Position numbers and translations under genes: made by a program. The notes beneath the pieces are model-generated. The model did not search any database and was not told where the DNA came from. It saw only the letters and a list, made by a program, of their open reading frames with translations. From Nectonema munidae (Eukaryota > Nematomorpha > Nectonematoida > Nectonematidae), in assembly GCA_030549495.1 (NCBI GenBank), contig JAUIRK010000928.1:757001-821000 (forward strand): a DNA stretch of 64,000 nt. The letters run 5' to 3'. Every line of letters starts with the position of its first letter. Position 1 is the stretch's first letter. This document shows positions 37,501-49,500 of the stretch, piece after piece.

Positions 37501-40500
37501 TTGTAAAGGATCAAGTATAATTATGTAATCTATATTCTATATTTACAAAGTTATGCTCTTTTTTTCACGGGAAGGAATACGCACTCTCTTTGATTGGATT
37601 CGATAAAAAAATTTAATATGTTTTTTATTTTAATCAATCAAATTTCACAAGAATGAAACCAATTACTTTGAACCAACTATTCCTAAAAAAAAATAATATT
37701 AAGAAAGTTATCGGGTATAGCTAATCTATTATGAAAAATATCATTTTTACCATTATAAAATTATATATCCCCAATAGAATTTATAGAACTAGATTACCAA
37801 TTAAAATCAATGGGATAAAGGTGAGCTTTAACAAATAGAGACTTTAGAATTTAATTAGAATATTTAAAACCTTAATAACAGAGAAAATTAAAATTTTGAA
37901 AAAGTCGCTCATGTTTCAAAAAATATTTTAATTCAAAAATTTATTTTTTTAAGCTTAACCCATTTAAGGCCAAGCAAAGCAGACGATATCTAAAAAACGC
38001 AGACGATTTATATTCAAAGTCATTGAAAAAAACTTATGAAATTACTTATGTTCCAAAATAGGAACATTGGCCGTAAATGGGTAGAAACACAATTGCCTGT
38101 GACTCATGGTACCTTTTGTTTACTTATTTAAATAAAAAGAGGTCCACCAAACACTATTAAAAATCTACGTTACTGGTCATTATTTTTGCATGTTAAAAGT
38201 CAGGACTAATGCCTTTTTACTTGGGTGGCTTCAGCTCTGATTTGTACATATTGATGACCGCCTATAGAGGGTAAAATTTCTTTTAGTTTCTCCTTCTCAG
38301 CCTTGCTTTCGCTATATAGAATTCTACCCCTTCAAAAACTTACCCTCTCCTTATAACGTTACAGACTTTCTAACCTATCATATAGAAAATACTTGCATAA
38401 TTTTGACTTCAGAGGTATCTACAAATTCTATTATCTGGATCTTATGAAAAATGAGTAACAAGAAACAAAATCAGATGCAATTTAATTAAGATGAGACAAA
38501 GCGCATTCAATAAAACATGCTATAAAATGTTATCAGTTTTAAATGAATTGTTTTCTTTTTAAAAATATATAAAATTCCTAAACGGATGCGCTTGAAATGC
38601 ACAAAAGTATGTTTCAATTACAAAAAGATTTGAATTACAAAGACGGATTTAAAAAATATTCGACAATTGTTCTTCTAACATGACATTTTAAATATTTTTT
38701 GAGCCAGAATGGTGGTTCACCATACCAAATAATTATATATTTACTTTCAAACTTTTTTCATATAGGGTAAGTTATAAATTTTTCACTCGAAGTTGTGCTA
38801 TGATTTTTTACTTCTTATACCATTGAGAGCAACATAATATATTGAATAGTTTTAGGCAACTGTTACTATATTTTCCATGGATATTTAATTTTTTGAGTTC
38901 AGATAATACATATCTTTATCACTATTCGTACATATTATAGGGCGTGAGTAGGGTCGGTTAGATGTTGGATTCGATAACTCAAGGTCTTGGATTCGATAGC
39001 GTATCAAGCCTGCTTTCCTCATAGTTCGATACACGCGGCGCATTGTACCTTTTCAATGAAAACAACCCATGGTACTACCTTTGGCTCATTACTTGAGTTA
39101 GTACACGCTTTATAGTAGTATATATATATATATTTGTATTATCTAGGCAAACAAATCTACCAAATCATAGAAAACAAACACGTCTAAGACGGGTTAAGAT
39201 TTCTTTGTAAAAATCTATGATTAAAAAACATATTTTTTTACAATTTGAAAAAAGCTAGTTTACCGAACATGTTCTTCGCCTTTCCCAGCGTTAAGTCGAG
39301 TTACCTTTATTATCTCAGCGCAAGGACTAAGTATTACTGGCAGTGTATTTCTCTTTGTAGTTTCACAAGATGTAATTAATAAAATTATATAATCTCCAAG
39401 TTGTACAAAATTGTTTTCAGTAGAGTTAAAAGAAAATCGTTCAAATGCTTGGCATGAAATCGAGAAGCGATATCATTAATTTTACTTTTTTTACATAATA
39501 AATAATCCATTATATAAAAATCAATGCTCAAATGTGTGCAAACTGTTTTACTTTTCTCAAATTACTTTATTGCACGTTAATTATTAATGATTTTTGGAAG
39601 ATGTATAGTATACAAGCTCACAAAACATACACATTATTATTTATTTATAGATATACTTTTATCAAGATTAGCAAATGAATGGTTTGGTAAAAAAGAAAAA
39701 AAAACAAAAAACTTACTTCATGTGTAATCAATAGATTATGAGATATAGTATGCTTAAATTACTAGATAAGTTCAATGAATATTCACCAACTATGCCCCTG
39801 TTATACACTCTTTTGTGTTCCAAGCTTTCATTGAGATACAATAATAATAGTGAGGGGTGTAAATTGTTGAAATTATTGCATAGGGTATAGTTTTTTAGGA
39901 GAAAATTTTTCTATCTCTTCATTGTTCAAGAAATTTTACGTATGCATTTTTGAAGCAAAATTAATTTTTTTATTAAGTTGGAAAATATTTATAATAAAAA
40001 AAACTACCATATGTAACCGGTCAATTATGGGGCAAGGGGAGCAGTAACTCTTATTTCCCCTACTCTACCTACCACTCATTTTGATTAATCAAATTTTTCT
40101 CCCGAAATAGACTACCATGGCCGCATATTTAAAAATATTTGTGCTCTGGTAAGTACACGGGAGATAAATAAATATCAAGAAATAGTATAGTATAAAAAGT
40201 ATATGTAACACAAAGCACACGTGATTTTACCAGAATACTAGATATCTTATTTACTATTACTAGGTTTGTGAGAAAGTAAAGCATGCATAGTTAAATCACA
40301 TTTGGATAAAAGAAGTTTTTGTACCTCGTAAAATTTCTCTCGCAGAGAGAGGCCAACTAAGAGATAGAAAAATACTGTCCTGGTGATCATGCTTGTACAT
40401 ACTTTGCACTTTATATCATAATGCTATTATTTTTAATCAATTGTATACTGTCATGTCTTTATTTTTCTCTAATTATAGTATGTACTGAACTAATAAATAG

Positions 40501-43500
40501 TATAAAGCCGTAGTATAGGAAACTAATGATTATCTTTTCCTTATTCAACCTATTCCTATGATAAATATATATTTTTTGTTAACCTTGTAATTGCAAACAT
40601 GCATTGAAGCATCATTCATTAAAATTTAATTAAACGAATAAATGTTTTCTTTGCACTGATAAAAGCGTACATTCTATGTTTCAATTCTGAAAAGATAAAC
40701 AACAATATTTAATAATATAAATATTTCTTATAAAATCAATCACTAGGGATATTTGCATTCTTAATCAGTCAATAAGCGTTTATTGTTGAAAACACATGAA
40801 CCAATTAGTACCTATATTTCTAAACTATGAATAATGAAGCTTGGGTGCTTTAACTTCAACACTAATTTCTCGAAAATCAAAGGCACTGCCTTTGCCACCT
40901 TTCTTGATCCGATGCACCCAAATGCAGTAGGGTCGGCAGATGGCCTCATGGTTGAAGCGCTGGGCTTTGATCTGGTCATCCCGGTTTCGATTCCCAATTG
41001 TGACATCGTCCAGTTATGGATGAAAATTCTCCCATACGATACCCAAAAAATAATAAAATATATTTTGCAATATTAGGCATTTTTGTGTAGACTAGTGCTT
41101 TTCAAAGCCGGTGGTCACTTTCAAGTTTTTGGTTCGCCACCTCCCTAAGTTTTACTTCTATCGAGCCAAGGTTGGGCAAGTTGATAAATAAAAATTAAGT
41201 TTTTTTCTCACTAAAATGAGCTAACTCTTGACTAGTGTATCAATAAACGTGCGAATATCCAAAAAAAGATATAGAAATAGATATAATCTTATGACGATAT
41301 TTTTTCAAAGTTGTTTTACAGATATCCTACGTACAAAACAATAAAAAAATTATTAAGAATATTGCTCATTTAATCAATAAGTATGTATCACAACTTTTCA
41401 AATCATCTGCGTTTTTTAGATATCGTCTGATTTCTATGGTGGGTTAAATAGTTTTTTTATGGGTGAAATTGATTTAGAAATTCTTATTTTTTTAAAATAA
41501 CAAGATTAGAAAAAAACTATGATTAAATGTGGGATTACCATTTTTCTAATGAGCCTAATTCAACAACGAATTTTTGGGCAGAAGCTTTAATTAATTTAGT
41601 TGATATGTGTAACTAATTTTTCTACTAAATTAATTTGTTAGTTACGCTTTAGCGTTAAGAAACCTTACTATTTTATTAATGAAATGGACAAGAGCATTTA
41701 CTAATTTAATTAGTAAGGGCAATTAATCTTTTCTCATTTTAAATATGAGGAAAGAGAAAGTATTAAAAATGTATTTGTAGACACTTTATCAAAAAATGAA
41801 AACAAAATTTTGAGATGATTTTATTTCCAATTAAACTTGATGGGTGAGAATTACTACTCCAAAAAAATAATTTTTACATCAAAGCAAACACATATAAAAT
41901 TTTCTAATAAAAATGGATGAATGTTTACAACGTATTGTCTTCCCTTTCATATATTTAAAAATTCTATTATCTTTGTGCGCAACTATTTTACAAGTCAAAT
42001 ATTTTTACCGAAATTTATTGGTTCTACGTAAATCAACAAGTACATCAATCTGAAGCAAAAAACGAATTCTGGCAGAATTATTTATCAAACTAAAAATTAT
42101 GGAAGTGTCTTTCAAGCAAAAATATCTTATCAGATACACAATTAGTTGAGGAATAAGGTAGTGATATTTAATTGACATAGTGACTTTAAAATAAAAGGGA
42201 CTTGTGTCTCCTCTCTTCAACCTCTTGAAATTGGGAAATATATCTTTGTTTGTACAATGCATAATGTGAGTCTTTCTATGTGTGTATAAATAATTTCATT
42301 TAATCGGTGTAAAAGAATATGTGAATCTCACGATCAATACACGATTCAATATAATACGTATTTATTTTTATCAGTAAAATTTAATTAAATTTTCTTTATC
42401 CATTCTTTTCGTTATTATTTTTACTTCATCATCATCTTCTAAAATGATGACTATTGTGTTTTTCAGGAGATAAAAAAACTTCACACAGTTTGTGATGTTT
42501 GTGTTATATGCACTATTCAGTGAGCAAATACTTTTACACTTTGGATTGGAATATCAATATATGCCTATAAATATTTTACTACTTTAGTGTTTGTAAATAA
42601 AGCAATTTTTCTGGTTATATATATACTGTATAAATTAATCGATCTCTATTCTTTAATACTTAGGCTAGAGTGTGTAAACTCAAGATTTAATCTAGGCATA
42701 AATAATAATCCGTCATTCCATGTGTCTTATTTTTATAAAGCAGTACTAATAAATGAACGTACTATATCAAAATCCTTAGCTTTTATTTTTTGATGATCCC
42801 CTATTTTATGAATTTTTTGTTTAAAAATTTATGTTTCCGAAAGAAAATAACTATCCATAGTATTTATGAAATTGATTAGAATATTGTATATTAGGAGCTT
42901 GACAAGGCTCTAGGGATAACTCATATACGTTAAATTGCCAAACCAAATAACCTAATACAAAAATGCAAGAATGTTTTAATGGCATTTTCATGAGCTTAAA
43001 TTTTAATACAATATAAGTCAAATTTACAACTGTGCACCTTGTATGAAAATGTCTTTGCAATTTGAATTAAATATTTTAATGTTATTAGTAAATTTAAAAA
43101 AAGCTTTATTAGTATTACATTTTTTAATTTGTAATCTATATTGATTATATTTTAGGATAACGACAACACTTTTCTTAAGAAATATTCCTTTGTCGATCAA
43201 GTTTTAACTCAACTTAAAGAACAAGTAAAAGCGTTAGAACAATCCGCCTATGATGTAAGTTCTTTAAAAAAAATGATACTATGCATGTTTTATGTGACAT
43301 TGGCTTAGCTGATCTCTTCGAATGATGACATTGGCTTAATTTACCTTAAATCATTCAACTTTGATGCACAGTATATGTTGATCACTCTGAAATCAGACAT
43401 ATACGTTTCTCTTTATTTATGTACTGAATCATTTTTTTGTATTCTCGAAGATTACCTTTATACTGCTCGATTATATCTCTACCAACCGATAATTTTGTGA

Positions 43501-46500
43501 AATTAGCAGTATCATGCCAATTGTTTGTATTAAGATATTTTTTGTTCTTAATACAAAAAATCTTTATCCTTTTTTGGCTTTTGAAAGCCTATATTGTATT
43601 GATGGAGCTAATAAAAATGTTAGAAAATTATGTTTACCTCATAATTTTGATGTATAAACTAAATTTTAAAATCAATTCTTTTTTTTATTTTTAGGAAGGC
43701 TTATTGAATGATTTACCAGATTCTATTGTTTCCGAAAAGCGTAAACAGTTTCTAGATATTTTGAGTCAAGTTATGAAATTTGATGCTTCTGCAATTGACC
43801 TTCTAGAAAAAAGTGAGATTCAGGATACAGCATGCACTGCTATCAAAGATTATACGAAACCGTTAAAAGCTGAAGGAATTCAAGTTAAGCATTTGCACAC
43901 CCAAATTATTGACTTGGAAAGATTTATTGACTTGCTAAAAAATCAAAATAAATGTATTAAAGAAAGATATGCTGAGCAAAAGAATTTTCAAAAAAACATA
44001 AATATGAAGACAGGTGAAATTGATGGCGTTCTTGACATTAAGAAAGAAACGCTAACTACTTCTGCAACTCAATCAACGGTTGGAACTTTTGTTAATCGCC
44101 TACTACTCTCCTTCTTGCATCTGTTTGCTTCTATCACTGCTTGTGATCATTATTCACAAAACCATATCAAGCCTAATTACGGACTTAAACTCACTCCTAA
44201 GCAACATTGGGGAGAAATTAGGGCTTATTTTCAATTAGCTATAGACAAAGTGATTCAATTAACCTCCGAGGTTCCGAATGATAAAGATCAGCATCATATC
44301 AAGGCCTCTTCTTCCTCTCATACTTCTTCTGTTTCCTCTTTAGCAATTAATGATAGTGATTATACAAGTGATGAATACAGTGACGTTGAAGAAGAAAGAA
44401 ATTTCGATTCGAATAATTATGACACTGATGAATTCAACGACCACGAATTTATGAGAAAGTATTTTAAAAGAAACCGCAAATGTTCCAAGGAATTATTTGT
44501 AGCTGTTCACAAAAATTTAGCACCTTCCTTAAGAGACCTTATTCAGCACGGCTTAATTCCTCAAAACGTAAGCTTTTTTCTTGGAATTTTTTTCTTCTTT
44601 TTGAAGTTAATTCCTTTTTATTAGTTTTTTGTAGGAGATAATACTTTTTTAAATATGTTTATAAAATTGTATTTATCTGAGAAACTTGCTTTAATTTACT
44701 AACGACATAATTATTTTAGTTTTTAACTATGTAACCTGAGAATCATCATAATGACTTATCGATTGTCTGATTAACAATCAGACAGATGCAATCAAGTTTG
44801 AGGCGATTGTCTGAGGGGCGTGAGTAAGGTTGGTTAGATACCGTGCTTTGATAATTCAACGTCTTCGGTTCGATCCCGCTTCTCGCCATCTAACTTATTT
44901 TTTCTAATAATAATGGCAGATTATGAAAAATATAAACTAACTACAGTAGACCCTCATTAACTCGGACCCTAATAACTCAAATATCGGATAAATCAGACCG
45001 TGACCGAGAATTATTTTTTTACTCCATAGGTAGTTCGCGGTCTTTCTAAATTTTGACGTTATTCCAAAGCTTATTGTGGCTATAAATTCGTCCAATTTGA
45101 AATATTTTCTACCATATATATATATATAGTAGACCCTCTGTTATGTCGGACAATCGGCATAGTCGGACACCCTTCTCCCCCATGTAGTCCGACTTAACGA
45201 GGGTCTACTATAATTAAATTTGATAATCAAAATACAAGAAATAATAAAGAGCTGAAACTGGTTAAAATTATAAGAATGTGAAATTAAAAATCCAACGCAA
45301 TAAACTCTTTAAGTGCATAAGTTAAGATTATTTGTTGGATTAATAAGTTACGTTGAAGATTTCTAATCTTTTCATTCGGTTAATTTCAGCTACCCATTTT
45401 CTAGTCTCCACTTCCTGCCCTCATTACATTAGAAATGTTTAACCGATAATGATAATTCCTTAAAATAAATTTTCAAATTCCTTTAAAATAAATTTTAAAA
45501 GTTTGCCCCAATAATAATTTTAAGGATATGCGCACCTGTCAAAATTTAGATCAGAAACTAATAAAGAATTTAACTTTGCAAAGGTTTATTCTTTTCCTTT
45601 AAATATGATTTCTTCTTTTTTCAGTACTTGCCATATCACAAAGTGACTTTTCCATCAAATTTCTTTTCCCCATTTCTATCCTGTATGACTTCAGATGGCG
45701 CAAATCTTAATAAGACGGACGCCTTTGAGCCTTTGAACAAACGTGCCTCATTTTCAAGTGAATTTCATGCCTGGGATTTGTTTCTCTTTTATTATTCAGT
45801 CAAAGTATGCTTCCTTCTTTTAACAGTATTTTAACAGGATAACACATTTTCAATTAATTATTTGATATTTTATCTATAAATTCATTGTCTAATTCAGAGG
45901 AACCTTTTTTTGCTTAAATGCCTTTTACAATATGTCCTTATGCCTGTAAATCGTATTTTCTTTAACAATATGCTACTAAAGATAGCATTCAACTAACTTA
46001 TTTTGATATATATATATATGGATGACTTTTTTGCTTGTTTTTTCAGACAGTATTTTAAATTTAGGCTCTATTATTTTTCAGTATCAATTGACCTTCAAAA
46101 TGATCATCTGTTATTTGAATTCTGCAGAATTTTTACTTGGGGTCAAGCAAACATTTTTTGAGGAAAAGTAGGAATGTTGCTAAAATCCATTACCATTACT
46201 ACATGTCACGCCAACTTTAGGGCCCTCTCCAAACATGGCTTCTTAGGGAGTTTGGTTGATGCCAGTATGGTGAGCATAGTTCTTCTGTTGTTAAAGAAAT
46301 TTAAGTCACACTTGGGTGTTATTGTCAGTACTTGTAAACCATTATCCACTTGAGCTGGCCTTGTGGAGATGACTGCATGTCAACAAGATCAACTTGACCA
46401 GGAGAGTTGAATTCATTGGACAAAATTGGTTTTCCAACAATACCAGTAGTCTTGCGACGTTTCCACTTCTCCTGGCACACAAGGCAGTTGACTTGAAAAG

Positions 46501-49500
46501 TTTAACAGCATCTGTTGTGATTTTGGCATACATATTTGGGTCAAGATATTTCAGCATTCTCACTCGACCACCATGGCCAGTTGCAATGTGGGCTTTGCTG
46601 ATTATATCACAAGTGTCTTTTATGGTAGCATAGTAAATGAGGGGGGGGGGGGTCTTCTGGTGACTTTCTCTTCTTTATCATCATTTCCACATCACTACAC
46701 ACAAGTATTTCATATTTCTTCAGTATGTAGTAGTGATGACATGATTTGCTGGTGGAAACGTCAGTTGTCATTTCAAAATCCGCAATGGCTTTATTGTACA
46801 CCTCTTTAGGGATAAGATACTTTTGACACTGTGATTTTAAATTTAAACTAGCATATCTTATCCTAAAATTTTATTCAAATTATTAGTTAACCTGAATTTT
46901 TCAAAGACTTTTGTAAAAATTCTATTCTTGACATCTTATCCTTTGTGGATTATATGAGTTTATATGGCAGCAATTTCATATCCTATGCATTCCAATCCAA
47001 TAAAGAGATTTGTGGATGATCAAGCTCTGACTGTAATATATTGAAACCATGTGTGATCAAACCTGTTTTTTTTATGAAAAAATAATTTTGTATACAAGGA
47101 TGTTTTATTCAAAGGGTGGTCATGAATTTAGCAAGCTTCCCGCTAAGACGTTGTCCGAAAGTTTCCATCTCAATGAAATCAATCATAAAACCTTTACGCC
47201 TAAACAAGTATTTTTTTCTTTTTATATTGTAAGTGATATATTTTAGATAACTGTTTTAACCCTTTCCCTCACAATGGGACAACAATGTCCCTAAAATCGT
47301 CCACTTAAGTTATATAAAAACTCATTGAGAGAGAAAGGAAACGATAGAAAAAAGCAAGGCCTAAAAAAGAAAGTATTTTTTCTCCCTTAACTGTAGAACA
47401 TGATAAACATCAAGATAAAAATGATATTGCAAGTTGCATTTAACTTTGTTTTTTTTATTTAGGAAAAATTTAAATATATTTCTATTTAATTTAAAAAACT
47501 AAAATTTGGAGACTTTTTTTAATCTGCGCTCTTATAATAGTTTGAATTACGCAAGATTTATTTATCAAAAGTTTTTGTTTTCATTATAATAAATGATCAC
47601 TATTTTACCGCTATTTTCGCAATAAACGTAGACCTAAAAATTTCCCTTGTATTAGCTATGAAGTGTTTTCGTTTGATTCTTTCGAAAAAATCGAAAATAG
47701 AACTTACAATGGCAAAAAGTTTTTAAAATTTTGCCAAACTTTTATCAACAGAAACTACTTCTTTCTCATCTTTAATTACTGATGGTGTAACTTAAAGTAC
47801 AACGATGAAGTTGATGATATAACAAACTTAGCGGGCACAAGAAAAATAACATCATTTACCTAATTTTGCGTCTCCCTTTCTCCCTATTTTGTTCTTCCCT
47901 ACTTTTGAAGTCCTTTATCTTTTTCAATTACCTTTTTCCCAAGTTATTTAGCGTCTATCCTTGTATTTGCCTTTAGTTTGCTCCTTATAAACATTTCTAA
48001 TAACTCATCTTTTGCCATTTTATTTACATGCCCAAACCATCTCAATCTTTGATTTTCCATAAACTTATTATCTCATTGATAAAGACTTCTTATTTTCTCA
48101 TTACTAACTATCTTACTTACCTAGGTAGCTTAAAGACTTAAATATCTTGCAAGATTGCTACCTTATACATCTAAAAAAATTCTAAATAACAAAATTGTAT
48201 AACTCTTTTCAATTCTATTCCGTCTACCACCACTTTTTTTAATCTAATTTTGCTATCTTATAATAGAACAACATTATATACAAAATAATAAAATTATGTA
48301 GGAAGAAAAATTAGTTATCATGTTTAAAATGACCAAAGTTCACAATTGAACTTATACCTTTCTCTTAATCCCAACTTTTCATTTTAAAATTCGACTGATT
48401 TAGACTAAAATTGCTCTTTTTTCGTTGTAGTTTTGTTTACTTGTCTTATTTTTTCTTTTATTCTTAATTTTTTACTTCTATAAGTTGTAACCTTATATAT
48501 AAAGTTAATAAAAAGTTGGCATGAGTAAAGTTGGTTAGATACTGGGTTTGATAACTCAAGGTAGTGGGTTCGATCCCGCATTAAGCCTACTTTCCTCATA
48601 GTTTGATACAAGCGCCGCAATTGTGCCTTTTCGATAAAAACACGCCATAAAAAAATATATTTTTTTGCTACAGAAAATTTGTCTATAAAGAGAGCTTCTG
48701 AACATTTTGGTGTTAATTATGCTAAAACGATTCTACAAAAGTACAATGATAAAGTTGATAATATAACTAAAAAACTTAGCGGGCCAAGAAAAATTTTTAC
48801 AGCTCAAAGACTTCGAGGAAAACTTGACGAATGCTATCTAATGATAACCTTGGAATAAATCTTAGAAAATCGAAAGAAATTATCGAATTGAAATTGCTAT
48901 CGGCGCAATACTCCAATACATGGTTATTGCGTTGAAATTTACGTTAAAGAGGCAAAAAGCAAATTTAAGCCATTAACAATGATATGATGATGAGAAAAAT
49001 CTATACCGTTGATTTTCTAAACTCTGCTACAAAATCTCAAGAGCAAATCATTTTAGTTAATTAAAGTGGTTTTAATCTCGACTTAAATCGTACTCAAGAA
49101 AAATAGAAAAAACAGCAACTTTTGTTCTTTCAACAAATCGAGGAAGAAAGATTTCTCTTGTATTAGCTATGGTGTATTTTCGTGTGATTCTCTTCGAAAA
49201 AATCGAGTAGAAAGTTTTTAAAATTTAGCCAAACTTTAATCAACAGAAACTACTTCTTTCTCATCTTTAATTACTGATGGTATTAATATTCAATCACAGG
49301 CTTTGATTTACCAACTTTTTTTAGGTATATGGTGAATAACATTAATGTGTCTTCAACTGGAACCCATAAGATCAAAATCTCTTTGTGATTTTCCATTTTT
49401 GAATAAAATTTTATTGGATACAAATAATTTTTTGTGGGAAACAATAAAAATGAGGAATTATTTTCTAATTTAAGTCAAATACAAAAATTAGATTTAATTA

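Larger units (their letters stand above)
39086..43155. other. RUNDC1 intron 3, right part: mostly unassigned
   Basis: AT-rich. It contains the SINE at 40925-41060 and a MITE fragment at 41395-41447. At about 41091 there is AGTGCTTTTCAAAGCCGGTG followed by GGTTCGCCACCTCC, which resembles the end of a Charlie-type hAT element with no partner end seen. No gene. Confidence 0.5.

Noticed and set aside
40812-41076. Two overlapping frames on opposite strands
   Set aside because: Both are explained by the SINE family B copy.
44816-44890. tRNA gene call from the A and B boxes
   Set aside because: The promoter blocks fit a tRNA-derived SINE; no cloverleaf or anticodon arm can be closed, and similar copies occur elsewhere in the window.
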